From NCBI RefSeq assembly GCF_013409255.1, contig NZ_JACCAS010000002.1, forward strand, positions 1,116,001 through 1,180,000: a stretch of DNA of 64,000 nucleotides. Direction: 5' to 3'. The stretch comes from Paraburkholderia bryophila (GTDB lineage: Bacteria > Pseudomonadota > Gammaproteobacteria > Burkholderiales > Burkholderiaceae). How positions within the stretch are numbered: position 1 is the first letter of the stretch; each line of letters starts with the position of its first letter. Below are positions 36,100 to 43,821 of this stretch, piece by piece. A program made the position numbers and the translations under genes. The notes below the pieces were generated by a model. It was not told where the DNA came from. It ran no database searches and saw only the letters and a program-made list of their open reading frames with translations.

Positions 36100-36465
36100 A
36101 GCGCACTCTCCCGAAGAGGGTCATGGCCATCTCGGCCGCGCAAGGCAGACCGAGTGTTCCAGCCGAATTTCGCGGGCGCTCGCTCGATGGGCCGGCCGCC
36201 TAGTTAAAACGACCGTACCGCGTTACTTTGTGAATTAGCTTAGGACGTAACTTGCCAAAAAGATACGCCACACTCGTTAACCGTATAGCGCAATGAGGAG
36301 AAGCAGACCCTGGTGACGCGCAAAGCGCGTGCTATCGTTATTAACAGGTTGCAGATGGATGGTCGATAGCGGCATCGATACCTTGTCCGATGTACTCCGG
36401 CGATTGCGGCGTGCGTCGCGGTCCTCGAATGCCTATGTTCTGTCCGGATCAAACAGGATGTGAAG
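36100..36465. other. Divergent gap between the DUF4399 pair and the caspase/SUMF1 gene
   Basis: No gene and no sigma-54 promoter was found here. The AT content is higher than around it. A short perfect hairpin ACGCGC-AAA-GCGCGT lies at 36316-36330. Promoters for both flanking genes should lie in this gap but none matches a consensus well. Confidence 0.4.
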
Positions 36466-38454
36466 ATGTGGCGAATATTCCTGCTGGTATGCATGGCCGG
36501 GGCAATTCAGGCGCATTCGGATACTGCTCGCGCCGCAACACAACGCGACGGCGTGAGTGACACTACGGCGAATGCCGCCCCAGGTTTAAACGGCGCGATT
36601 TCGCCATTCACGCTACGACGCGATAATTCAGGTTCGCCGCGTGTTGCGCTTGTGATTGGCAATGGCGCCTATGGCCATCAGCCGGATGCGAAAGTAGATG
36701 CGGTCCGCGATAATGCGCCGCGAGATGCCGAAGCCATGCGTGATAGCCTTCGCGCGCTCGGCTTTGAAGTCATCCTGCGGACGAATGTGTCGCCGTCGCA
36801 AATGCGGCAGGCTATTGCGCAATTTCATCGGCGGCTGCAAGCGGGGGGTGTCGGGCTCTTCTATTTTGCCGGACACGGTATGCAAATCGACGGGCAAACG
36901 CTGCTGGTTCCCGCTGGCCTCGACTTAGACGCACCGGCCGAATTAGTGCGTAACGGCCTCGACTTGAATTTGGTTGTGCAGGCAATGGCTTCGCCGCGTC
37001 ACAGCCAGTTCAATCTCGTGATCCTCGATACATGTCTGAACAATCCGTTCTCGGCAAGCGCAACCGTTTCCGCACTCAAGCTTCCGGCCAACACCGTAGT
37101 TGCGTACGCAACGGCGCCCGGCGGGTTTGCAGCGGACGGCACGCAGCACGGCGTCTATACAAACGAATGGCTACATGCGCTTCACGATGCGCCCACGGAC
37201 TCGCTGGCGACTCTGCTGCAACGCGTCGCGATTCGGGTTGGTAGCGCGACTGGTGGAGAGCAAACCCCGTGGATTGCGTCGTCGCTGCCTCACGAGTCCA
37301 ACTACGCGGATGCCGTTGAACCTCCCACGCATTCCGTCGGCGACAACAGCGTCGTCGACCTGCATAGCCGCGGCATTCTTCCGAAAGATAGCAGCGAGCA
37401 GTACGAGATCACTTTCTGGAATTCGATCAAGGACAGTAACTACCCAGGCGATTACGAGGCCTATTTGAAGGCCTATCCGAACGGTCGGTTCGCTACGCTT
37501 GCACATGCGCGTATCGACCGCTTGCGTGCCGCGTCGGCGGCGAGTGCGCCGACGTCGGCTGCGGCGCCCTCAACCGCACCGATAGCCGCACCGCAAGCCG
37601 TGAAACCGGCCACTCCGGCCGCCACTCCCGCGCAGGACCATCCGCGCCCCGCTCCCACACCGACCGCAGCCCCCGCCCCACCTGCCGCCCCACCCGCCGT
37701 GGCCGTCGCGCAAAAGCCCGCGGTACATCCCCCCAGCGCCGGTGAAAGCCGCGACTGTGCCACCTGTCCGATCATGATCCCCGTACCGGCCGGCGCGTTC
37801 GCAATGGGCAGCAATACCGACGACCCCTCCGAGAAACCCGTCCACCATGTGACGATCGGCGCGCCGTTCGCGATCGGCAAATTCCCGGTGACAGTCGACC
37901 AGTGGAATGCGTGCGTCGCCGCCAACGCGTGTCAAAAGCTCACGCCGGAGAACAATCCGAACAAGGCTGCACCCGCGCGCGATCTCAGTTGGGACGACGC
38001 GCAGCAATACGTGAAGTGGCTGAGCAAAATCACCGGCAAGCCCTACCGTGTCCCCACCGAAGCCGAGTGGGAATACGCGGACCGCGGCGGCACCGCCACG
38101 AAGTACTGGTGGGGCGATCAGATGCGCAAGGGCAACGCCAATTGCAAAGACTGCGGCGATCCCTGGCACAAGGAAGGACCGGAGGCCGCCGGTTCATTCG
38201 CGCCGAATCCGCTCGGCCTGTACGACATGAACGGCGGCGTCTGGGAGTGGACGGCCGACTGCTGGCACAACAGCTACCAGGGCGCGCCCGTCGACGGTCA
38301 TGTGTGGGACAGCCCCGGCTGCGATATGCGGGTGATTCGCGGCGGCTCCTGGCGCGAGGGCGGCGACTACATGCTCAGTGCGACGCGCTTCAAGTACAGC
38401 TCGGGCGTACGGCAATCGCAAGACGGTCTGCGGGTCGTCAAAGATCTCAAGTGA
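36466..38454 (+). CDS. Exported caspase (peptidase C14) - SUMF1-like fusion protein
   Basis: This 662-residue protein has a signal peptide ([13 protein letters not shown]), a caspase-like domain (about 50-280) with catalytic His in FYFAGHGMQ and Cys in VILDTCLNN, an Ala/Pro-rich linker (about 350-420) and a C-terminal formylglycine-generating-enzyme-like (SUMF1) fold starting [13 protein letters not shown] and ending RGGSWREGG...LRVVKD. The Cys pair of true FGE is not seen at the expected place, so the SUMF1 part is probably a binding or structural domain. The ATG at 36466 has AGGA upstream; GTG at 36460 is possible. It converges with the kinase gene, 70 bases apart. A periplasmic protease role in the export system is inferred. 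Confidence 0.87.
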   Translation: MWRIFLLVCMAGAIQAHSDTARAATQRDGVSDTTANAAPGLNGAISPFTLRRDNSGSPRVALVIGNGAYGHQPDAKVDAVRDNAPRDAEAMRDSLRALGFEVILRTNVSPSQMRQAIAQFHRRLQAGGVGLFYFAGHGMQIDGQTLLVPAGLDLDAPAELVRNGLDLNLVVQAMASPRHSQFNLVILDTCLNNPFSASATVSALKLPANTVVAYATAPGGFAADGTQHGVYTNEWLHALHDAPTDSLATLLQRVAIRVGSATGGEQTPWIASSLPHESNYADAVEPPTHSVGDNSVVDLHSRGILPKDSSEQYEITFWNSIKDSNYPGDYEAYLKAYPNGRFATLAHARIDRLRAASAASAPTSAAAPSTAPIAAPQAVKPATPAATPAQDHPRPAPTPTAAPAPPAAPPAVAVAQKPAVHPPSAGESRDCATCPIMIPVPAGAFAMGSNTDDPSEKPVHHVTIGAPFAIGKFPVTVDQWNACVAANACQKLTPENNPNKAAPARDLSWDDAQQYVKWLSKITGKPYRVPTEAEWEYADRGGTATKYWWGDQMRKGNANCKDCGDPWHKEGPEAAGSFAPNPLGLYDMNGGVWEWTADCWHNSYQGAPVDGHVWDSPGCDMRVIRGGSWREGGDYMLSATRFKYSSGVRQSQDGLRVVKDLK

Positions 38455-38524
38455 TTCGAAGTGATTCGATCGAGCGGTTCGCCGCCTCTGCTCGCCAGGT
38501 CCGTCCACTCGCCAGACTTTCCGC

Positions 38525-40618
38525 TCAAGGCGTCGCGGGCTTCGTCGTAATCGGTGCGAAATCGGCGACGATATGGTCCTGGCCATATTTACCGCCGATC
38601 TGCGCGAGCCGCGCCTGGAGCGCGCGCAGATAATCGGCGCGCGGTTCGCTTTCGGGCCTCGGTTTGTCGAATAGCGCGACGGGTGTGATCAGCAGCACCA
38701 CCATCTCCGATCCGAACGGCTTCGAAATGATCCAGTCGCCCGCGCTGCCGATCGTCGCCGAATAGTGCGGCGGCGCCTGATTGTCTTTCGCGCGCGGACT
38801 CGGGACCATGTGCACGACGCTGCCGTCGAGCTGGTAATAGTCCAGATTCACGTACGAGTCGTAGGCCGGCGTGACCACATCCACGACCAGCGGGTTGCCT
38901 TCGGTGAGCTGTCCACCGGGCGGCCGCACATGCAGCGCCGCGACATGGCCTGCTTGCCAGTTGCGCGTCCAGTAGGGGGCGAGTGCTTTGACGGTGTCGC
39001 ATTTGTCGTCGGCGAGCGGTTCGACGTCGAGCGCGACCGCATCGACGCCCGGCAATGCCGACAACGTGTCCTTCAGATGCGCCGCTCCGTAGCGCTGCGA
39101 GACATAGCCGCGCACAGACAGCGAATGATCCTGAGTCGATGCGGAGAGCGCGGAGCATGGCACCTGCGCCAACGCCGGCGCGATCGCAGCCAAGGTCAGC
39201 GCGGGTTTGGGTGCGGGCGGCGTGGGCGGTGTGATGGGTGGCGCAGCAAGCGCGACGCGAGGCGACGCGCCGCCTGAAGCGGAGGACGCCCCCGAGTCCG
39301 ACGCCACCGTCTCCCCTTGCCGACTCGGCGCCGACCGCAGCGCGAACACGCCGACGACCGCGGCACACACCACCGCGAACCCCGCGAGCCCCGCCTTCGC
39401 CAACGTACCCGACTTCTCCGCACGCGCTTCATTGTCGAATTCGGCGATGAAGCGCGTCACGCTCGGCATGCGCGTATTGCGATCGAACGACAGCGCGGCG
39501 CGCAGCGCACGCCACTGTTTCGTGTCCAGATTAGGTGGTCGCTGCAGCTTGAAATCCGCGTTGCGCGCCTGCGTGGCCGACAATCGGTCATACGGATGAT
39601 GACCGGTCAACAGTTCATACGTAATGCAGCCCAGCGCGTAAATATCGTCACGCGGGTCCGGCTCGCGATGCTCGATCATCTCCGGACTTGCATACGCGGG
39701 TGTCAACGCGCCAAGGCTGCCGGGGTCGAAGACCGTCGCGTCGCTCTCCTCTTCCGGCCGCTGAAACACGCGGGCAATGCCGAAGTCGATCACTTTCACT
39801 TCGGCATTCGTCGTGAGAAACACGTTCGCCGGCTTGAAATCGCAATGGACGAAACCGCGCTCATGCGCATAAGCGAGCGCGCTACACATACCACGCACGA
39901 TCGGCAGCGCCGCGCGCACCGGCATGCCCTGATAGCCCGGCGTGCGTAATAGCTGGCTGAGCGCTTTGCCGGTCAGGTACTCCATCGTCAGATAGACGAT
40001 CGGCCCGTCGCGATCGAAGTCGTATACCGCGATGATGTTGCGGTGCGCGAGCACCTGCGCCTTGCGCGCCTCGCGCTGCAACGCAACGAGCGAGTTCGGG
40101 TTACCGCGAAACTGGACGTTGAGCACCTTGATCGCGAGATACGGTTTGCGATCGGACGCCTCCAGCTTGCGCAGATCGAGCGCCTTGTACACCGTGCCCA
40201 TGCCGCCCACGCCGAGACATTCCTCGAGCACGAAGCGGTTGTTCAGCGTATCGCCGGTGCCTTTGACCTGATCGTGTCCGACTCCGGCTGCGCCAGGCGC
40301 ATGGGCAGCGTTGCTCGCGCTCGCAGCGTAACCGCCGCCCATGCCGTGCAACGACGGAATGTCGACCGTGGTCTGAATGCCGGTTTCCTCGCCACCTGCG
40401 GCGACGTTCGACACGCGCAACTGTTCGATGCGGCGGCGCACTTCGACATACAGATCGTTGGGAAGCGGCGCCTTGCGTTGCGCACTGCCGAGCATCTCCA
40501 GCAGCTGCGTGGGGCCGAGTCCTTCGGTCGTCAACGTGCTGTCGAGTTGAGCGACGAACTCGTCACGGGACAACTCGCCGCTCTGGAAGTCGTGAATCAC
40601 ACGCGCAAGGCTAGCCAT
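38525..40618 (-). CDS. Membrane Ser/Thr protein kinase with periplasmic DUF4384 domain
   Basis: This 697-residue PpkA-like kinase has a helical N terminus (about 1-105), a kinase domain (about 130-400) with GVGGMGTVY, the ATP-binding Lys in LAIKVL, the catalytic loop HCDFKPAN (Cys in place of the usual Arg, a non-RD kinase), VIDFGIA and PAYASPEM, then one membrane helix (AGFAVVCAAVVGVFALRS) and a periplasmic DUF4384 domain near the C terminus (VTPAYDSYVNLDYYQLDGSV). It should phosphorylate partners read by the double-FHA protein and be opposed by the PP2C phosphatase. It is divergent from the leader-peptide 3-5 operon. Confidence 0.92.
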   Translation of the reverse strand: MASLARVIHDFQSGELSRDEFVAQLDSTLTTEGLGPTQLLEMLGSAQRKAPLPNDLYVEVRRRIEQLRVSNVAAGGEETGIQTTVDIPSLHGMGGGYAASASNAAHAPGAAGVGHDQVKGTGDTLNNRFVLEECLGVGGMGTVYKALDLRKLEASDRKPYLAIKVLNVQFRGNPNSLVALQREARKAQVLAHRNIIAVYDFDRDGPIVYLTMEYLTGKALSQLLRTPGYQGMPVRAALPIVRGMCSALAYAHERGFVHCDFKPANVFLTTNAEVKVIDFGIARVFQRPEEESDATVFDPGSLGALTPAYASPEMIEHREPDPRDDIYALGCITYELLTGHHPYDRLSATQARNADFKLQRPPNLDTKQWRALRAALSFDRNTRMPSVTRFIAEFDNEARAEKSGTLAKAGLAGFAVVCAAVVGVFALRSAPSRQGETVASDSGASSASGGASPRVALAAPPITPPTPPAPKPALTLAAIAPALAQVPCSALSASTQDHSLSVRGYVSQRYGAAHLKDTLSALPGVDAVALDVEPLADDKCDTVKALAPYWTRNWQAGHVAALHVRPPGGQLTEGNPLVVDVVTPAYDSYVNLDYYQLDGSVVHMVPSPRAKDNQAPPHYSATIGSAGDWIISKPFGSEMVVLLITPVALFDKPRPESEPRADYLRALQARLAQIGGKYGQDHIVADFAPITTKPATP

Positions 40619-40782
40619 GTCTGCAAAGCGCTGCCGCTGCCGTTGAGCCGGATATCACGCGGCCGACGCCGCTCCGGCTGGGAGAGAACCTGTCGTAACC
40701 CGTTACATATGCCGGTTCGATACTAGCGCCAGGTCGGCGCTTTCGCAAACCAGGATTGCCCCGCTGCGTGTGCCGCGCGGCG

Positions 40783-40804
40783 GTGTCGTGAGATAGCCAA
40801 CAGC
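40783..40804 (+). promoter_or_regulatory. Candidate activator site upstream of peptide 3
   Basis: GTGTC-N9-CCAACAGC, about 140 bases before the -24 element, has the same half-sites, internal spacing and distance as the site upstream of peptide 2. This position is typical for enhancer-like sites of sigma-54 activators. Confidence 0.5.
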
Positions 40805-40942
40805 TTGCGCGTGTTTGTCGGGTGCGCGCCATCAGTCTCGAATCGCTGCGACATGACGCTGCTATCTGCCTGCCCTGTTCATTCAACGCGAAAGCCTTAC
40901 ACAGCAGGCTTTCTAAAACTTTATTAGGAACCTTGAATAAAA

Positions 40943-40960
40943 CTGGCACAGCCCATGCAT
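40943..40960 (+). promoter_or_regulatory. Sigma-54 promoter of the leader peptide 3-5 operon
   Basis: CTGGCACAGCCCATGCAT has the RpoN GG and GC 12 bases apart. The predicted start at about 40970 coincides with the first base of the hairpin TCGAGCA-GACAAGA-TGCTCGA (40970-40990). Confidence 0.82.
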
Positions 40961-40969
40961 TAGTGACAC

Positions 40970-40990
40970 TCGAGCAGACAAGATGCTCGA
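40970..40990 (+). other. 5'-terminal hairpin of the peptide 3 transcript
   Basis: TCGAGCA (40970-40976) pairs perfectly with TGCTCGA (40984-40990) around a 7-base loop. It starts at the base where sigma-54 transcription should begin and is conserved in the peptide 2 copy. Such a 5' stem can protect an abundant mRNA from decay. Confidence 0.6.
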
Positions 40991-41033
40991 ACCCAACCGC
41001 AACACTGTGATGTTTTCTTCCAGGAGATTTACC

Positions 41034-41309
41034 ATGAACACGCTGACCATCAAAGACCTGTCCATCACCGCTCAACTCGACAGCAAGGCCATGAGCGCCG
41101 TACGCGGCGGCTACGGCTACCCGACGAGCTCGTACTTCAACTTCAGCCCGGTCGTCGCGCCGAACAACAGCAAGACCGTCGACGCCACCCAGTTGATCAA
41201 CACGTCGATGAACATCCAGAACGCGAACGCCAACAACGTCGCTTTCGCCGCCGGCCTGACGTCGACGATCAACCCGAGCATCACGTCGAGCAACAACATC
41301 CACGTGTAA
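41034..41309 (+). CDS. Double-glycine leader peptide 3 (export substrate)
   Basis: This 91-residue paralogue of peptide 2 differs from it by one residue in the 26-residue leader (Ser for Thr at position 17) but by many in the mature part (YGYPTSSYFNF, NTSMNIQNANANNV). Conservation of the leader with drift of the core is what is expected of export substrates. CAGGAGA precedes the ATG. It is the first gene after a sigma-54 promoter and is followed by two further leader-peptide genes on the same strand. The mature part has no Cys, so disulfide or thioether maturation is excluded. Confidence 0.87.
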   Translation: MNTLTIKDLSITAQLDSKAMSAVRGGYGYPTSSYFNFSPVVAPNNSKTVDATQLINTSMNIQNANANNVAFAAGLTSTINPSITSSNNIHV

Positions 41310-41406
41310 CGCCCGGCGCGGCGAAGCATCGGGCCATGTGCCCTCTACGGCCCGCTTCGCCGCTTCAGGACCCCATTCGTATTCCGCGCACCTTTGGAGA
41401 GTCACC

Positions 41407-41691
41407 ATGTCATCCCTCATGATTCGCGATCTGTCCCGCACCCGCGAGCTCGACCGGCGCGCCATGTCGGCGGTAGTCGGCGGCACCGGCAGCAGCGTGC
41501 CTGGCCTGCCGTCGATCGCCGGCCTCGGCGGCATCGCCAACGTCAACGTCTCGATCAACCAGAACCTCAACCAGATGCAGTACGTGAACGTTGCCGCACT
41601 CAACAACGTCGGCGTGATCGGCGCGGGCTTCGTGCCGCTGCACCTGGACGTCAGCCCTTCGCTGTCGGGCGCCAACTTCGCCAACGTGTGA
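41407..41691 (+). CDS. Double-glycine leader peptide 4 (export substrate)
   Basis: This 94-residue peptide has the same 26-residue leader pattern ending LDRRAMSAVVGG. The 68-residue mature part is hydrophobic and Asn-rich (IANVNVSINQNLNQMQYVN), with Gly-rich turns and no Cys. TTTGGAGAG lies upstream of the ATG at 41407. It starts 97 bases after peptide 3 without an intervening terminator and is probably in the same transcript. Confidence 0.83.
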   Translation: MSSLMIRDLSRTRELDRRAMSAVVGGTGSSVPGLPSIAGLGGIANVNVSINQNLNQMQYVNVAALNNVGVIGAGFVPLHLDVSPSLSGANFANV

Positions 41692-41879
41692 CGAACCGCC
41701 GTCGCGACGCGCCGGGGATTGCGCAACGCCGCGGCGGCTCGTGCATAAACATCGGGCGAGCCCTGAGCAGATTTCCTATACTGCTTGTGCGAGGAGACCT
41801 CAGCACATTCAGCAGCACAACGAGCGGCGTCCGGACCATCGCACCGGCCAGCCGCTCGACTTCTTTTTACGGAGCCGCC

Positions 41880-42098
41880 ATGACCCAGCTCGTCATCAAA
41901 GACCTCAGCGACAACGTCGAACTCGACCGCGAGGCGATGGCCGCCATTGTCGGCGGCGCACGAATCGGCGCGCGTTCGAGTCTGGCCGTGCCATTGGTGC
42001 CCGCTTCGGCCCGCGTTGTCGATTACCCGCCCGGCTTTCCTGCCGCGCATCAGGCGATCGCCAAGGCCGCGATGCAACGCAAAACGCCGCGCGGCTAG
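41880..42098 (+). CDS. Double-glycine leader peptide 5 (export substrate, short core)
   Basis: This 72-residue peptide keeps the 26-residue leader (ending LDREAMAAIVGG), but its mature part is only 46 residues, basic and Ala/Pro-rich (ARIGARSSLAVPLVPASA ... KAAMQRKTPRG), unlike the Asn-rich cores of the other four. ACGGAG precedes the ATG at 41880. A TATACT -10-like hexamer about 85 bases upstream may provide a separate sigma-70 promoter. The different core suggests a different role, for example a cationic antimicrobial or signal peptide; this is not shown. Confidence 0.78.
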   Translation: MTQLVIKDLSDNVELDREAMAAIVGGARIGARSSLAVPLVPASARVVDYPPGFPAAHQAIAKAAMQRKTPRG

Positions 42099-42419
42099 TG
42101 GCCGTTGAGGCATTGACGTCATGCGCTTCGGAGGCCGCGCACAAGGCGCCTACCTATAGGACGCAAGAGCGGTCCGCAATTTGGAAATACGATGCCCCGT
42201 CATGCATTCAGCTCGACGGGGCATCTGCTTTTTCGGCCTGACGATTGTCCGCACGCAGCGACATTAGTCATCGCGCACTCACCTATGCTGATAAGGACGC
42301 CACGTGGTTCGATTCTCGCCGTCCGCCAATAGCACGCGTTATTCGGACAGCCTGTCGGCGCATTTGTGATCGCGGCGTGCCACGCACCGCCATTGCGAAC
42401 TCACGATTGGAGACACCCC
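42099..42419. other. Gap between leader peptide 5 and the DUF3303 gene
   Basis: No gene is seen. The stretch contains the strong terminator at 42191-42233, which closes the leader-peptide operon. The remaining bases before the DUF3303 gene hold no promoter that I could recognise. Confidence 0.5.
42191..42233 (+). terminator. Rho-independent terminator of the leader-peptide 3-5 operon
   Basis: GATGCCCCGTC (42191-42201) pairs perfectly with GACGGGGCATC (42215-42225) and is followed by TGCTTTTT. It is the clearest intrinsic terminator in the window. Confidence 0.9.
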
Positions 42420-42701
42420 ATGAAATTTATCGTGCAATGGAATGGTCTGCCCACTGCGGAGCGTTCCGTGATCGAACGCTTCATGAAAACGGGCGGCAAG
42501 CCGCCGGAAGGCGTCAACCTACTCGGACGTTGGCATGCAACTGCGGGTCTGCATGGCTTCGCGATCGTCGAGACGGACGACGCGCGGGGACTGTCGGCAC
42601 TGGCGCTCGAATGGGGCGACTTGCTGACCATGAGCATTGTCCCCGCCATGACCGACGAGGAACTCGGCGCGGCGCTCGGCAAACATCAGGCATCGCACTA
42701 G
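42420..42701 (+). CDS. DUF3303 family protein
   Basis: This 93-residue protein of the DUF3303 family begins MKFIVQWNGLP and has the conserved LGRWHATAGLHGFAIVETDD and ALEWGDLLTMSIVPAMTDEE segments, a dimeric alpha/beta-barrel-like fold. TTGGAGA precedes the ATG at 42420. It is cut off from the leader-peptide operon by a terminator and faces the convergent catabolic operon. No function is known for the family. Confidence 0.8.
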   Translation: MKFIVQWNGLPTAERSVIERFMKTGGKPPEGVNLLGRWHATAGLHGFAIVETDDARGLSALALEWGDLLTMSIVPAMTDEELGAALGKHQASH

Positions 42702-42792
42702 TTAATAGTTAACAGGCGAGTTCTTCGCGTCTGTGCGGGGACGTGTCGTTCAGATAGTTTAGATAAGCGGGAACGAAGCGGGGAACGTTCAT

Positions 42793-42822
42793 TGGAGCGG
42801 CGCGAAACCGTGCGCCGCTCCA
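42793..42822. terminator. Hairpin between the DUF3303 gene and the convergent lyase operon
   Basis: TGGAGCGGCGC (42793-42803) pairs perfectly with GCGCCGCTCCA (42812-42822) around an 8-base loop, between two convergent stop codons. It lacks a T-tract but probably ends one or both transcripts. Confidence 0.6.
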
Positions 42823-42835
42823 GCATCGTCTTGCT

Positions 42836-43741
42836 TCACGCGGCGTCGACTTTACGTTCCAGCTCCGCATTCGCCACGTTATACGACGCTTCTATCGCGA
42901 CCGCTTCGTCGAGGCCGACAAAGCGGTTGAAGTCCGTAAACGACGTGAGACGATCCGCGACCGCATCGGTCGACCCTTCGCGCAAGAAGATCTCCATCAT
43001 CTCCTTGACGGCCTTGTGCGTCGCGAGCATCGATTCGATCGGACACAGCGTGTAGTCGAAGCCGAGCTTGTACACCTGATCGAGCGTCAGATAAGGGCTC
43101 TTGCCAGTGCGCGCCATGTTGAACAGGATCGGCTTGCCAAGCGGTTTCAGTCTTCGCACCAGTTCCTGCATGTGCTCGATGCTTTCCGGCGCATCCGCAT
43201 AGAGACCGTCCGCGCCGGCTTCGGCGTAGGCCGTCAGCCGCTCGATCGCGTCGTCGATTCCCGTGACGGCAATCGCATCGGTGCGCGCCACCACGAAGAA
43301 ATCCGGATCGGTTCGCGCGGCCAGCATGGCGCGCAATTTCGCCTGCATCTCCTCTTTGGGAATCACCTGCTTGCCCGCAAAGTGGCCGCATTTCTTCGGC
43401 ACGGCCTGATCTTCCAGATGCAGGACCGAAGCGCCCGCCTCTTCCCACAGACGAATCGTGCGCTGCACGTCGAGAATGCCGCCGTAGCCCGTGTCGGCAT
43501 CGGCGAAGACCGGCAGCGACGTCGCCCGGCAAATCCGGCGGATGTGATCGAACATCTCCGTCTGCGTCAGCAGGCCGACATCCGGCTCGCCGGCCAGAAT
43601 GCCGGACGCCGCGAACCCGCTCACGTAGATCGCTTTGGCGCCCGCCTGTTCGGCGAGCTTCGCGGTCAACGCGTCGTGCGCGCCGAGGCAAACAAAGGGC
43701 GGGGACTTCAACAACTCTCTGAAACGTGCGGAACGGCTCAC
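42836..43741 (-). CDS. Isocitrate lyase/PEP mutase family lyase 2 (dimethylmalate-lyase-like)
   Basis: This 301-residue TIM-barrel lyase has the Mg-binding FADADTGYGG and the catalytic Cys loop PKKCGH (in LEDQAVPKKCGHFAGKQ). Members cleave C-C bonds in 2-hydroxy di- or tricarboxylates (methylisocitrate, dimethylmalate, oxaloacetate). The start is GTG at 43741, with GGGAG 8 bases upstream. It is the last gene of an eight-gene leftward operon and follows the LeuD-like gene by 80 bases. It is a paralogue of the lyase at 45854-46744. The natural substrate is inferred to be a branched malate. Confidence 0.88.
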   Translation of the reverse strand: MSRSARFRELLKSPPFVCLGAHDALTAKLAEQAGAKAIYVSGFAASGILAGEPDVGLLTQTEMFDHIRRICRATSLPVFADADTGYGGILDVQRTIRLWEEAGASVLHLEDQAVPKKCGHFAGKQVIPKEEMQAKLRAMLAARTDPDFFVVARTDAIAVTGIDDAIERLTAYAEAGADGLYADAPESIEHMQELVRRLKPLGKPILFNMARTGKSPYLTLDQVYKLGFDYTLCPIESMLATHKAVKEMMEIFLREGSTDAVADRLTSFTDFNRFVGLDEAVAIEASYNVANAELERKVDAA

Positions 43742-43821
43742 GGTGCTTCTCCCAGTCAAGGTCGGATCAGTTCGTGACGTGTAGCTCGCGCAACGGCTCG
43801 CGCTTGCCCGACGTCGGCGCG

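Larger units (their letters stand above)
40940..41002 (+). repeat. Promoter-leader repeat of peptide 3
   Basis: These 63 bases are identical to the minus strand at 34867-34929. The similarity extends through the peptide gene to about 41309. Confidence 0.95.
40619..41033. other. Divergent regulatory region between the kinase and leader peptides 3-5
   Basis: No gene is seen. It contains a candidate activator site (40783-40804, continuing to about 40821 as CCAACA-N13-TGTCGG), the sigma-54 promoter at 40943-40960 and the 5' leader hairpin at 40970-40990. No sigma-54 promoter faces the kinase, so the kinase is probably expressed independently of the peptides. Confidence 0.55.

Noticed and set aside
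22552..40618. A type VI secretion cluster, suggested by the kinase, phosphatase and FHA genes
   Set aside because: None of the structural type VI genes (sheath, tube, ClpV, TssJLM, VgrG) is present in the window.
40605..40625. Sigma-54-like string CGGCAGCGCTTTGCA on the minus strand near the kinase start
   Set aside because: GG and GC are 11 bases apart instead of 12 and the element overlaps the kinase start codon.
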